Of a DNA stretch of 64,000 bases, positions 44,449 to 53,763 are shown in pieces. Numbering within the stretch: the first letter of the stretch is position 1; the number at the start of each line of letters is the position of its first letter. This DNA is from Bacteroides sp. (GTDB lineage Bacteria; Bacteroidota; Bacteroidia; Bacteroidales; Bacteroidaceae): contig NZ_JAQVBV010000004.1 of assembly GCF_028690125.1 (NCBI RefSeq), positions 1 to 64,000 on the forward strand, given 5' to 3'. The position numbers were made by a program, and so were the translations under genes. The notes below the pieces were generated by a model that did not search any database, was not told the origin of the DNA, and saw only the letters and a program-made list of their open reading frames with translations.

Positions 44449-46242
44449 ATGGAGAAAGAAAAAATAAGTTTGTTGCAACGTTGTATCAAATGGCGGGAGA
44501 AAAATATTAAGGAAAAGCAATTTATCTTGATACTAAGTTTTCTTGTTGGTATTTTTACGGCGACGGCAGCTTTGATATTGAAATTCCTGATTCATAAAAT
44601 ACAAAACTTTCTTACAGATAACTTTAACGCAACAGAAGCAAATTACCTTTATTTGGTATATCCGGTAGTCGGAATTTTTTTAGCGGGTTTGTTTGTGCGG
44701 AATATAGTAAAAGATGATATTAGTCATGGAGTAACTAAAATTCTATATGCCATTTCCCGTAGGCAAGGACGTATTAAAAGACATAATATCTGGTCGTCTA
44801 CCATTGCCAGTGCCATCACCATTGGATTCGGTGGATCGGTCGGAGCAGAGGCGCCAATTGTATTGACGGGTTCGGCCATCGGCTCGAATTTGGGAAGTGT
44901 CTTTAAGATGGAACATCGTACGCTGATGTTGCTTGTGGGTTGCGGTGCAGCAGGTGCAATTGCCGGCATCTTTAAAGCTCCGATTGCAGGATTGGTGTTT
45001 ACGTTGGAAGTATTGATGATTGACTTGACCATGTCTTCATTGCTTCCTTTGCTGATTTCAGCAGTAACAGCGGCAACTGTATCTTATATTGTCACCGGAA
45101 CAGAGGCTATGTTTAAGTTTCATCTCGATCAGGCATTTGAGTTGGAACGTATTCCTTTTGTTATTTTATTAGGTATATTCTGTGGTCTTGTTTCGCTCTA
45201 TTTCACTCGTGCAATGAATTCGGTAGAAGGAGTTTTCGGGAAACTCAAGAATCCGTATAAGAAACTAGCTTTCGGCGGTGTGATGCTGAGTGTATTGATT
45301 TTCCTTTTCCCGCCTCTTTATGGTGAAGGTTATGATACAATTGAGCTTTTGCTGAATGGAACAACAGCACTTGAATGGGATACGGTTATGAACAACTCCA
45401 TGTTCTATGGTTATGGTAACTTGCTGTTGGTATATCTTTTACTGATTATTTTGCTTAAAGTGTTCGCTTCCAGCGCAACAAATGGTGCAGGTGGCTGTGG
45501 AGGTATTTTTGCACCTTCGCTTTATCTGGGATGTATTGCCGGGTTTGTATTCTCTCACTTTAGCAATGAGTTTGATTTTTCGGCTTATCTGCCCGAAAAG
45601 AATTTTGCTTTAATGGGAATGGCAGGAGTGATGAGCGGTGTAATGCACGCTCCACTGACAGGGGTATTTCTGATAGCTGAATTGACCGGAGGGTATGATT
45701 TGTTTCTTCCATTGATGATTGTCTCAGTCAGTTCCTACCTTACGATTATTGTTTTTGAACCGCATAGTATTTACTCCATGCGTCTTGCCAAGAAAGGGCA
45801 ATTGCTAACACATCATAAGGATAAAGCCGTATTGACTTTAATGAAGATGGAGAATGTGGTAGAAACAGATTTTGTTGTAGTTCATCCGGAAATGGATCTG
45901 GGAGAACTTGTGAAAGCAATTGCTGCTTCCCATCGAAATGTTTTTCCGGTAACAGATAAAAAAACAGGTGAGTTATTGGGATTAGTATTGTTGGACGACA
46001 TCCGTAACATCATGTTTCGTCAAGAACTTTATCATCGTTTTACCGTTAGTAAATTGATGACGTCTGCTCCGGCAAAGATATTCAATACCGATGGAATGGA
46101 GCAAGTTATGCAGACCTTTGATGATACGAAAGCATGGAATCTGCCTGTAGTAGATGAAGAAGGACATTATGAAGGCTTTGTTTCTAAATCGAAGATATTT
46201 AATTCATATCGTCAGGTATTGGTGCATTTTTCAGAAGACTAG
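44449..46242 (+). CDS. ClC-type chloride channel/antiporter with CBS pair
   Basis: 597 residues. A ClC membrane core (about 30-440) is followed by two CBS domains (about 470-595). Selectivity motifs: GGSVGAEAPIVLTG aligns with GSxGREGP and keeps the gating glutamate (Glu134), which favours a Cl-/H+ exchanger; GGIFAPSLYLG matches GxFxP. The usual Arg of GREGP is Ala here. CBS domains (VVETDFVVVHPEMDLGELVK, RFTVSKLMTSAPAKIFNTDG) usually bind adenine nucleotides. The start codon abuts the stop of the preceding gene. Confidence 0.94.
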   Translation: MEKEKISLLQRCIKWREKNIKEKQFILILSFLVGIFTATAALILKFLIHKIQNFLTDNFNATEANYLYLVYPVVGIFLAGLFVRNIVKDDISHGVTKILYAISRRQGRIKRHNIWSSTIASAITIGFGGSVGAEAPIVLTGSAIGSNLGSVFKMEHRTLMLLVGCGAAGAIAGIFKAPIAGLVFTLEVLMIDLTMSSLLPLLISAVTAATVSYIVTGTEAMFKFHLDQAFELERIPFVILLGIFCGLVSLYFTRAMNSVEGVFGKLKNPYKKLAFGGVMLSVLIFLFPPLYGEGYDTIELLLNGTTALEWDTVMNNSMFYGYGNLLLVYLLLIILLKVFASSATNGAGGCGGIFAPSLYLGCIAGFVFSHFSNEFDFSAYLPEKNFALMGMAGVMSGVMHAPLTGVFLIAELTGGYDLFLPLMIVSVSSYLTIIVFEPHSIYSMRLAKKGQLLTHHKDKAVLTLMKMENVVETDFVVVHPEMDLGELVKAIAASHRNVFPVTDKKTGELLGLVLLDDIRNIMFRQELYHRFTVSKLMTSAPAKIFNTDGMEQVMQTFDDTKAWNLPVVDEEGHYEGFVSKSKIFNSYRQVLVHFSED

Positions 46243-46248
46243 AAGAAA

Positions 46249-47217
46249 ATGAAGAAAGAAGATTTAAGAATTGTATATATGGGTACTCCCGATTTTGCAG
46301 TGGAGGCCTTGCGCCAGTTGGTAGAAGGTGGCTATAATGTAGTAGGTGTGATAACTATGCCTGATAAACCCTCAGGGCGTGGACATAAAATACAGTATTC
46401 GCCAGTGAAGCAATATGCATTGGAACATAATCTGCCTTTGTTGCAACCGGAGAGACTGAAGGATGAAGCTTTTGTACAGGCTCTTCGCGATTGGAAAGCT
46501 GATTTGCAGATCGTGGTGGCATTTCGTATGTTGCCAGAGGTGGTGTGGAATATGCCCCGGTTAGGTACGTTTAATCTTCATGCTTCTCTGCTTCCTCAAT
46601 ATCGGGGGGCAGCACCTATCAATTGGGCGGTAATCAATGGAGATATAGAGACAGGAATTACTACTTTTTTCCTGAAGCATGAAATAGACACCGGAGAAGT
46701 AATTCAGCAAGTACGAGTGCCAATTGCAGATACAGATAATGTGGAAGTGGTACATGACAAATTGATGATGTTGGGCGGAAGGCTGGTCGTTGAAACGGTA
46801 GATGCCATTTTAAATGGTATAGTGAAACCAATTCCTCAGGAAGAAATGGCTGTGATAGGTGAGCTTCGTCCGGCTCCGAAAATCTTTAAAGAGACTTGCC
46901 GGATCGATTGGAATCAACCGGTGAAGAAAGTTTATGATTTTATCCGTGGACTCTCTCCTTATCCTGCTTCATGGACTGAATTGGTAGATTCTAAAGGGGA
47001 AGTAATAATAGTGAAAGTTTTTGAGAGTGAGAAAGTGTATGAAACGCATGAACTGATTCCAGGAACCATTGCTACAGATGGAAAAAAATATATCAGAGTA
47101 GCTGTACCTGATGGATTTATTTCCATTCTTTCTTTACAGCTTCCGGGTAAGAAACATCTTAAAACAGATGAGCTTCTTCGTGGATTCAACCTTACAGAAG
47201 AATTTCGAATGAATTAA
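46249..47217 (+). CDS. fmt: Methionyl-tRNA formyltransferase
   Basis: 322 residues. Formylates initiator Met-tRNA using 10-formyl-tetrahydrofolate. Catalytic residues Asn109, His111 and Asp147 are present (FNLHASLLPQYRGAAPINW; HEIDTGEVIQ). N-terminal IVYMGTPDFAVEALRQL; the C-terminal OB domain is about 210-315. Starts 6 bases after the ClC gene. Confidence 0.97.
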   Translation: MKKEDLRIVYMGTPDFAVEALRQLVEGGYNVVGVITMPDKPSGRGHKIQYSPVKQYALEHNLPLLQPERLKDEAFVQALRDWKADLQIVVAFRMLPEVVWNMPRLGTFNLHASLLPQYRGAAPINWAVINGDIETGITTFFLKHEIDTGEVIQQVRVPIADTDNVEVVHDKLMMLGGRLVVETVDAILNGIVKPIPQEEMAVIGELRPAPKIFKETCRIDWNQPVKKVYDFIRGLSPYPASWTELVDSKGEVIIVKVFESEKVYETHELIPGTIATDGKKYIRVAVPDGFISILSLQLPGKKHLKTDELLRGFNLTEEFRMN

Positions 47218-47242
47218 TCTTTTACTAACCTAAAATAGATAA

Positions 47243-47896
47243 ATGATGAAACCTATTATTGCTCCTTCCATTCTTTCCGCTGATTTTGGATATTTGGCAA
47301 GAGATATTGAAATGATAAACCGCAGTGAAGCGGAGTGGGTGCATATTGATATTATGGATGGAGTGTTTGTTCCTAATATTTCGTTTGGCTTTCCGGTATT
47401 GAAATATGTGGCTGAATTAACGAATAAGCCTTTAGATGTGCATTTGATGATTGTTAGTCCGGAAAAATTCATACCGGAAGTAAAAGCATTGGGTGCTCAT
47501 ACGATGAATGTTCATTATGAAGCTTGCCCTCATTTACACAGGGTAATTCAGCAGATTAGGGAAGCAGGAATGCAGCCGGCTGTAACCATCAATCCGGCAA
47601 CTCCTGTAGCTCTGTTGCAGGATATTATCCGGGATGTTTATATGGTTTTAATCATGAGTGTGAATCCCGGATTTGGCGGACAAAAATTTATAGAGCACTC
47701 TGTAGAGAAGGTTCGTGAACTTAAAGCTTTGATTAGACGCACAGGTTCGAAAGCATTGATTGAAGTCGATGGAGGAGTGAACTTGGAGACAGGAGCACGT
47801 TTGGTGGAAGCAGGAGCAGATGCGTTAGTAGCTGGCAATGCAGTGTTTGGAGCATCCGATCCGGTACAGATGATTCAGAAGTTGCATGAATTATAA
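47243..47896 (+). CDS. rpe: Ribulose-phosphate 3-epimerase
   Basis: 217 residues (a second ATG follows at once). Pentose phosphate pathway, ribulose 5-phosphate to xylulose 5-phosphate. TIM barrel with IAPSILSADFGYLARDIE, VHIDIMDGVFVPNISFG, LDVHLMI, MSVNPGFGGQKFI and IEVDGGVN, carrying the metal-binding His and Asp residues. Confidence 0.97.
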   Translation: MMKPIIAPSILSADFGYLARDIEMINRSEAEWVHIDIMDGVFVPNISFGFPVLKYVAELTNKPLDVHLMIVSPEKFIPEVKALGAHTMNVHYEACPHLHRVIQQIREAGMQPAVTINPATPVALLQDIIRDVYMVLIMSVNPGFGGQKFIEHSVEKVRELKALIRRTGSKALIEVDGGVNLETGARLVEAGADALVAGNAVFGASDPVQMIQKLHEL

Positions 47897-47904
47897 CTTA
47901 TTCA

Positions 47905-50001
47905 TTGAATAATTACTATTTACATCAGTATCCTTATATACGCCTGATTATCCCATGGATAGCAGGCGTTTTTTGTGGAGATAGGTTTTTCGACAATACA
48001 TCGGTACTTCTTTGGAGCATCCTTCTCTTTTGTTTTTTAGCAGGTTTGTCTGTGACTTTTTATTTTTTGCAACGTCATTCCCTACGCTGGTGTTTTGGAA
48101 TTTCGGTTTCTGCTCTTTGTTTTATGGGAGGCTGGATTGGAATAACAGGACAATTGCAACAGTCTGTTTATGAGTACCCTGATCAAGAAACCATTTATCG
48201 GGTACGATTAATAGACGTGCCTGAGTTAAAAGAACGATCCTATCTCTGTCAGGTCTTTTTGGAAGAATGTCGTGATTCGGTCACTATATCTCCGGTCAAG
48301 CGGAAGGCTATTCTTTATATGGAACAAGATTCATCAGTGACGCTTTTACAAGTTGGAGATCAATTGTTAGTTTCCTCACGCATCTCTGCTGCGGTAAACG
48401 GGAAAAATTTTGGTGAATTTGATTATCCCCGTTATTTAATGTATAAAGGGATTAGTGGTACCGGATATGTTGCTTCCGGGAAGTGGAAAGAATTGTCTGT
48501 TACTACTGTACCTTCGATTCGTTTTATGGCTGATTCTTATCGGGATAGGTTACTAACACTGTATCGGAAACTAGGCTTTAAAGGAGATGAATTGGCTGTA
48601 CTCTCAGCATTGACAGTCGGAGATAAGACTGAATTAAGTGAATCTATTCGTGAAAGTTATTCAGTCTCCGGTGCAAGTCATGTTTTGGCATTATCAGGTT
48701 TGCATATAGGACTTTTATATGTTTTATTCTCCTACTTTTTAAGATTGCTGGAAGTGAAGGGAGGCTTTACAGGTAGATATTTACGTTCTGCTCTTCTCCT
48801 TATATTATTATGGTCCTTTGCTTTTTTCACAGGATTGTCACCATCTGTCGTTCGTTCCGCCAGTATGTTTTCAATGTTGGCAGTGGCGGAGGTATTCAGC
48901 CGTAAGACCATATCCTTAAATACCCTAGCAGCAGTAGCATGGCTTATGTTATTATTTAAGCCGGTTTGGCTGTTTGATGTAGGTTTTCAACTTTCGTTTC
49001 TTGCTGTAGCATCCATTTTGCTACTTCAGAAACCTTTATATCAATTGTTACCTGTAAAAAGTTGGCTTGGAAAACATATTTGGGGGCTAATGACGGTTTC
49101 TGTAGCGGCACAGTTAGGAACGGCTCCCCTTATAATGTTCTATTTTTCTCGTTTTTCTACTCATTTTCTATTGACTAATCTGGTTGTGATTCCTTTGGTG
49201 ACTATCATAATGTATATGGCTGTTTTTATGCTTTTTCTGACCCCGTTTTTCTGGCTCCGGTCTTTAGTAGCTATGGGGTGCAGGTTACTTCTGGAGACGC
49301 TAAATACATTTGTTCGCTGGGTGGAACAATTGCCTTTTTCATCTATTGATGGTATATGGCTTTATCAATGGGAAGTTGCAGGTTTTTATATATTCCTTAT
49401 ATTGTTATTATACTATATTGCGCAGCGCCGATTAAAAGTTTTATGGATTTGCTTATCCTTTTTATTCCTGTTAGGAGCGGGGCATTCTATCATGAATTGG
49501 GTGAATTATCCACAACGTAGCCTTGTCTTTTATAATGTTCGAGGCTGTCCGGCAGTACATTGTATCGAGAAAGACGGGCATTCCTGGCTTACCTATGCTG
49601 ATCGGCAAGCTGATAAAAAAAGCTTGCAGCGTGTTGCAGCTAATTATTGGAAACAAATTCAACTTTTACCTCCTGTGGAGGTTAAAACAGATTTTCAAAG
49701 TAGCAGTTTTTCTTGTCATCAGCAAATCTTATCCTATCATGGATGCAGGATCGGTATGATAACAGACAACCGTTGGCGAAACAAATTTGTTGTTTCGCCG
49801 TTATTTATTCATTATCTTTATTTGTGTAAAGGCTACGGAGGACATATGGATGAACTTACCCGCGTATTTTCTCCGTCATGTATCGTTTTGGATGCTTCTT
49901 TTTCTGATTCTCGAAAGCAGCTTCTCCAGAAGGAATGCCGCCAATTAGGTCTTCGTTATATCTCTTTATCTGAAGAAGGTTCTGTCCGCTTTTTGCTCTA
50001 A
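47905..50001 (+). CDS. comEC: ComEC/Rec2 family DNA-uptake channel protein
   Basis: 698 residues, apparently starting at TTG 47905 (MNNYYLHQYPYIRL); no in-frame ATG comes before the first membrane helices. N-terminal helices and a DUF4131-like OB region (about 20-190), then the ComEC core with many membrane segments (about 225-520): SGASHVLALSGLHIGLLYVL, SPSVVRSASMF, LFDVGFQLSFLAVASILLL. The C-terminal about 170 residues lack the HxHxDH metallo-beta-lactamase motif of Bacillus ComEC. Likely inner-membrane ssDNA channel; competence is not shown. Confidence 0.9.
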   Translation: MNNYYLHQYPYIRLIIPWIAGVFCGDRFFDNTSVLLWSILLFCFLAGLSVTFYFLQRHSLRWCFGISVSALCFMGGWIGITGQLQQSVYEYPDQETIYRVRLIDVPELKERSYLCQVFLEECRDSVTISPVKRKAILYMEQDSSVTLLQVGDQLLVSSRISAAVNGKNFGEFDYPRYLMYKGISGTGYVASGKWKELSVTTVPSIRFMADSYRDRLLTLYRKLGFKGDELAVLSALTVGDKTELSESIRESYSVSGASHVLALSGLHIGLLYVLFSYFLRLLEVKGGFTGRYLRSALLLILLWSFAFFTGLSPSVVRSASMFSMLAVAEVFSRKTISLNTLAAVAWLMLLFKPVWLFDVGFQLSFLAVASILLLQKPLYQLLPVKSWLGKHIWGLMTVSVAAQLGTAPLIMFYFSRFSTHFLLTNLVVIPLVTIIMYMAVFMLFLTPFFWLRSLVAMGCRLLLETLNTFVRWVEQLPFSSIDGIWLYQWEVAGFYIFLILLLYYIAQRRLKVLWICLSFLFLLGAGHSIMNWVNYPQRSLVFYNVRGCPAVHCIEKDGHSWLTYADRQADKKSLQRVAANYWKQIQLLPPVEVKTDFQSSSFSCHQQILSYHGCRIGMITDNRWRNKFVVSPLFIHYLYLCKGYGGHMDELTRVFSPSCIVLDASFSDSRKQLLQKECRQLGLRYISLSEEGSVRFLL

Positions 50002-50025
50002 GTACGAAGATTTATCGTACATTTG
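49992..50025 (+). promoter_or_regulatory. Putative promoter of the DHH phosphoesterase gene
   Basis: TTTG (49992-49995), 22 bases, TACATTTG (50018-50025); the spacing is slightly long. It lies across the comEC stop, and implies translation from 50047 rather than 50023. Confidence 0.5.
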
Positions 50026-50046
50026 CAACTCAAAAAAAAATATAGT

Positions 50047-51084
50047 ATGCTAACTAAAGTAATTGAACAGACTAAGATTGACCATTTTACGAAATGGTTT
50101 GAACGGGCTGATAAAATAGTAATTGTGTCTCATGTTTCTCCCGATGGAGATGCTATTGGTTCATCATTAGGACTTTATCACTTTCTGGATTCTCAAGATA
50201 AGACCGTGAATGTAATTGTTCCCAATGCTTTCCCTGATTTTCTAAAATGGATGCCAGGCAGTAAAGACATACTTTTATATGATCGTTATAAAGATTTTGC
50301 AGATAAATTAATTGCGGAAGCAGATATAATCTGTTGTCTCGATTTTAATGCCTTAAAGCGGATTGAAGATATGGCAGATGCCGTTGCTGCATCTCCGGCG
50401 CGTAAAGTCTTGATAGATCATCATCTTTATCCTGAAGATTTTTGTAAGATTATAATATCCTATCCTAAGGTTTCTTCTACTTCCGAATTGGTGTTTCGTC
50501 TTATTTGCCGCATGGGTTATTTTAGCGATATCTCCAAGGAAGGAGCTGAATGTATCTATACTGGTATGATGACTGATACCGGTGGTTTTACCTATAACTC
50601 CAATAATCGCGAAATTTATTTTATTATCAGTGAACTCTTATCCAAAGATATTGATAAGGATGATATTTATCGCAAAGTGTACAATACTTATTCTGAAAGC
50701 CGCTTACGTTTGATGGGATATGTATTGTCAAATATGGTAGTATATTCGGATTGTAATGCTGCATTGATCTCTTTGACAAAAGATGAACAGAATAAATTTG
50801 ATTATATAAAAGGTGATAGTGAAGGCTTTGTTAATATTCCTTTGTCTATTAAAAATGTATGTTTCACTTGTTTCTTGCGTGAAGATACTGAGAGACCAAT
50901 GGTTAAAATATCTCTCCGTTCGGTAGGTACTTTCCCCTGTAATCAAGTTGCTGCTGAATTCTTTAATGGAGGAGGTCATTTGAATGCATCCGGAGGTGAG
51001 TTCTACGGAACAATTGATGAAGCAAAAGTTGTTTTCGAGAAAGCACTTGAAAAATATAAGTTTTTGCTTACGGCTAAAGATTAA
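50047..51084 (+). CDS. DHH/DHHA1 phosphoesterase (NrnA-like)
   Basis: 345 residues from ATG 50047 (MLTKVIEQTKID). The DHH domain has VSHVSPDGDAIGSSLGL, CCLDFNALKRI, LIDHHLYPEDF and TGMMTDTGGFTYN; DHHA1 has GGGHLNASGGEF. Relatives hydrolyse nanoRNA, pAp or cyclic dinucleotide products such as pApA. Which of these applies here cannot be read from the motifs. Ends at a very strong terminator. Confidence 0.93.
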   Translation: MLTKVIEQTKIDHFTKWFERADKIVIVSHVSPDGDAIGSSLGLYHFLDSQDKTVNVIVPNAFPDFLKWMPGSKDILLYDRYKDFADKLIAEADIICCLDFNALKRIEDMADAVAASPARKVLIDHHLYPEDFCKIIISYPKVSSTSELVFRLICRMGYFSDISKEGAECIYTGMMTDTGGFTYNSNNREIYFIISELLSKDIDKDDIYRKVYNTYSESRLRLMGYVLSNMVVYSDCNAALISLTKDEQNKFDYIKGDSEGFVNIPLSIKNVCFTCFLREDTERPMVKISLRSVGTFPCNQVAAEFFNGGGHLNASGGEFYGTIDEAKVVFEKALEKYKFLLTAKD

Positions 51085-51103
51085 AAATAAGAATATTTTC
51101 CTT

Positions 51104-51146
51104 AAAGCCGCCCTGACTCTTCACATGGAGAGTCAGGGCGGCTTTT
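51104..51146 (+). terminator. Strong Rho-independent terminator
   Basis: A perfect 17-bp stem (51104-51120 with 51129-51145; core GCCGCCCTGACTCT) with an 8-base loop, then TTTT. Confidence 0.92.
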
Positions 51147-51942
51147 AATATATATCGAACTTTATCGAAGCAGATGATCAAAAAAATGTATTTTGTTATT
51201 GTTATACTTTTGTCTCTCTGTTTATAATCTAGTTATTTATGATAAATCATTTTATTTTGAATAATTCAAAACTATATGTATGAATAGAATTTATTTTAAA
51301 ATGTAAATAAGTAAAATTTGTTATTTTACATCTGAATATATGAAAATGTGACAAAATGGAAAAATATTTCAAATGATCAGATAAACAATGTTCTTTATTA
51401 TTTTTTTAGTGTTTATTTTCAAATGTCTTTATGATTGAAGGAAAAATTGAAGTCGTTGAAAGAAAAATTGTTATAGATTGATTTAATGATATAGAAGATT
51501 GAATATAAAGAAACTGTTTATTCATTTCAATCAATCTGTCGATAAATAATAAAAAAGCCTCTTTTACAATCTAAAAAGCAGTAAAAAGATAGATTTTTTC
51601 ATTTCACTTTTCTGTGTCTTTGAGATGTCTCTTGTGCAATATTCAAATAATTTTTGTATTTTTTTAGGCGTTTCTTTTAGACGATAATTAGAATGAAGGT
51701 TCATTATGAAAAAACAGTAGCAATATATTTAAAAGAAAAATAATGAAAAGTTTTCTGTTTGTTTGATTATTTATTTTATTTATATTATATTGCCGCTGTT
51801 TTATACAGTGATAAGTATCATTCATTAAATTTTTCGTATTGATTTATATGATAAAAAAAATGGTTATTGCTATTTGTCAATGTGAGTGTGAAAAATCTTT
51901 GGCCGAAGAGAATATACTTTTATTCATTAAATTATTTTTATT
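51147..51942 (+). other. Long AT-rich gene-free region before a lipoprotein gene
   Basis: Nearly 800 bases with no credible gene. A 32-codon frame (51848-51946, starting MIKKMVIAICQCECEK) ends with its TGA overlapping the lipoprotein ATG (ATGA); this could be a coupled leader peptide or chance. No convincing full promoter was found. TACTTTTG at 51205-51212 fits a -7 box but is far from the gene. Confidence 0.4.
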
Positions 51943-52914
51943 ATGAACACAATTATGTTTAAATGTTGCTTTTTAATAAGCGTGGTTTTAGGCTTTGCGG
52001 CATGTACACAAAGTGAGTTTACGGATGTTGATGACACACAACTCCCTATCGAGCATTCGAGAGCTGTTTTTAGTAGTTCAAATGAGTTTTTTAAAACGTA
52101 TAATAAACTGGCCCAAATGACTCCAGAAGAACAGGATAAATGGATAGAAAGTCAAAACTTTGTTTCAATAGTGAATTTGGAAGAAAAAGGTGATTCTGTG
52201 CTGATAGAAGGTCCAAGAGCCTTTAAAACCTTTTTTAATGAAGATTTAAAATTCCAAATTGGTGATTCTGTCATTTGGTATAATAATGGTGATTTATTGG
52301 TTGTATCTATTGATGGAAATTCTCAATTTGATAAGTCTGAAGGAACATATCCAGTTTTTGCAAAATCGGAATATAAAGCTGTAGGTGAAGATATCCCTCA
52401 AACAAGATTCGATCATGGATGTGATTTTAGGGGGAATCATATATTGCAAAATTTCGAATATGGTGGATGGGGATATCGTTATATTGCTGAATTAAGTGCA
52501 CATACAATACGTGGATTCGATTCGAAAATAGCATCTTTGTATTTGTCTTTGAGAATGGATTATCGAGGGCTTCCAAATGGGAAATGGGTAGCATCAAATG
52601 CAGGTAGGAGATATACTCATGATTTGGTTGGTAAAGTTTATTTTACGAATGGTTCTCATTCAACATTAATAGGAGGGAGCTTTCAGGCAACTTCGTTAAA
52701 AAGTGATAGATGGTTTGAGGATGGTAGTTATGTTCTTGAACCATTATATGTTTCAGGTACAGTGGAGTGTTGCTTAAAAACTGTTCAGTCAGCTCCATTG
52801 TCTTATGATCGTTGGTTTATTCAAGAGATAAGAGGTGCTGTTTATCAACAATTAGAGGGAGTTCCATCAACTAAACTTTATGTTCCTACTAATAATGGAG
52901 TAATTTGGCAATAG
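51943..52914 (+). CDS. Lipoprotein of unknown function
   Basis: 323 residues. Type II signal peptide with lipobox VVLGFAACTQSE. The N-terminal part (about 45-100) is helical (FFKTYNKLAQMTPEEQDKWI), followed by a beta-rich part with FQIGDSVIWYNNGDLLVVSI and a C-terminal domain rich in Trp and Tyr (YGGWGYRYIAELSAH, RRYTHDLVGKVYF, FQATSLKSDRWFED). I do not place it with certainty; it resembles Bacteroides lipoproteins annotated as DUF4848. Ends at a strong terminator, single gene. Confidence 0.75.
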   Translation: MNTIMFKCCFLISVVLGFAACTQSEFTDVDDTQLPIEHSRAVFSSSNEFFKTYNKLAQMTPEEQDKWIESQNFVSIVNLEEKGDSVLIEGPRAFKTFFNEDLKFQIGDSVIWYNNGDLLVVSIDGNSQFDKSEGTYPVFAKSEYKAVGEDIPQTRFDHGCDFRGNHILQNFEYGGWGYRYIAELSAHTIRGFDSKIASLYLSLRMDYRGLPNGKWVASNAGRRYTHDLVGKVYFTNGSHSTLIGGSFQATSLKSDRWFEDGSYVLEPLYVSGTVECCLKTVQSAPLSYDRWFIQEIRGAVYQQLEGVPSTKLYVPTNNGVIWQ

Positions 52915-52974
52915 TAAAACTACAAAAAAGTATTGGAATTTTAATTATTGAAATTTGAAGGTTAAAAGCATAAG

Positions 52975-53013
52975 GATAAGGTTAAAAGTTACAAACTTTT
53001 AACCTTATCTTTT
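52975..53013 (+). terminator. Rho-independent terminator
   Basis: GATAAGGTTAAAAG pairs exactly with CTTTTAACCTTATC around a 7-base loop, followed by TTTTCGTTTTA. Confidence 0.88.
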
Positions 53014-53035
53014 CGTTTTATTCCTCGATTTGAGA

Positions 53036-53043
53036 TACATTTG
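53036..53043 (+). promoter_or_regulatory. Putative -7 element of the DUF4827 gene
   Basis: TACATTTG, 26 bases before the ATG at 53070, just after the preceding terminator. The -33 match (TTTCG at 53011-53015) is partial. Confidence 0.5.
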
Positions 53044-53069
53044 TGCCAAATATAGCTAAATAACAGATA

Positions 53070-53729
53070 ATGAAGAAACTTGTATATTTATTTCTCTCTT
53101 TGATGGCTGCCGGGGGACTGTTTCAGGCATGTGATGACTCTAAAACATATGCAGAACAGTTGGAAGACGAAAAAAGAGAGGTAAGTCGGTTTATTAGAGA
53201 TAACGGAATTCATGTTATTTCACAAGAAGAATTTGAAAGGAATGACACAGTCACAAATTTAGATCGAAATGAATATGTAGCTCTTTCTGATGGGGTGTAT
53301 ATGCAGATTGTAGATCGTGGTTCTGAGGAAAATAAGATTGATACATTTGTTAGTAACAACGAAATTTGTGTTCGTTATATAGAAAGAAATATAATGGGCG
53401 ACTCTATTGAGTCTTTGAATGTTTTTTATCCTGGGTATGAAGATCCTCTAATTTATTCAAATCCTTTGGTCTTTCGTTATAATGTTCAAGGTTCTTATAC
53501 TTACGGTGCTGTTATAGAAATGGATTATATGTGGATGTTTTTTGCCCGTAATCAGTTGAGAGATTCGACAGTGCCAGCTGGTTGGCTGTTAGCTTTACCT
53601 TTTGTTCGCAATAACGCTCATGTTCGTTTAATCGTACCTTCTAAGATGGGACATGCTGCGTTGCAAAGTTCGAATTATGTTGTTCCTTATCATTACGATA
53701 TTTGGTCATTCAGTAAAGCACTGAATTAG
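53070..53729 (+). CDS. DUF4827-like lipoprotein, possibly FKBP-type fold
   Basis: 219 residues. Lipobox AAGGLFQACDDSKTYAEQLE; the sequence after Cys (KTYAEQLEDEKREVSRFI) is the hallmark I associate with DUF4827. The C-terminal half contains VPAGWLLALPFVRNNAHVRLIVPSKMGH, which resembles the end of FKBP-type peptidyl-prolyl isomerases (G-w-AL, then IPS-G). It could therefore be an outer-membrane-bound folding helper. Active-site residues cannot be confirmed by eye. Confidence 0.8.
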   Translation: MKKLVYLFLSLMAAGGLFQACDDSKTYAEQLEDEKREVSRFIRDNGIHVISQEEFERNDTVTNLDRNEYVALSDGVYMQIVDRGSEENKIDTFVSNNEICVRYIERNIMGDSIESLNVFYPGYEDPLIYSNPLVFRYNVQGSYTYGAVIEMDYMWMFFARNQLRDSTVPAGWLLALPFVRNNAHVRLIVPSKMGHAALQSSNYVVPYHYDIWSFSKALN

Positions 53730-53763
53730 AACACTAACATAAATAATATCTATAGTTAAAATT

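Noticed and set aside
51205..51212. TACTTTTG as a promoter for the lipoprotein at 51943
   Set aside because: It is more than 700 bases upstream and has no TTTG at the right spacing.
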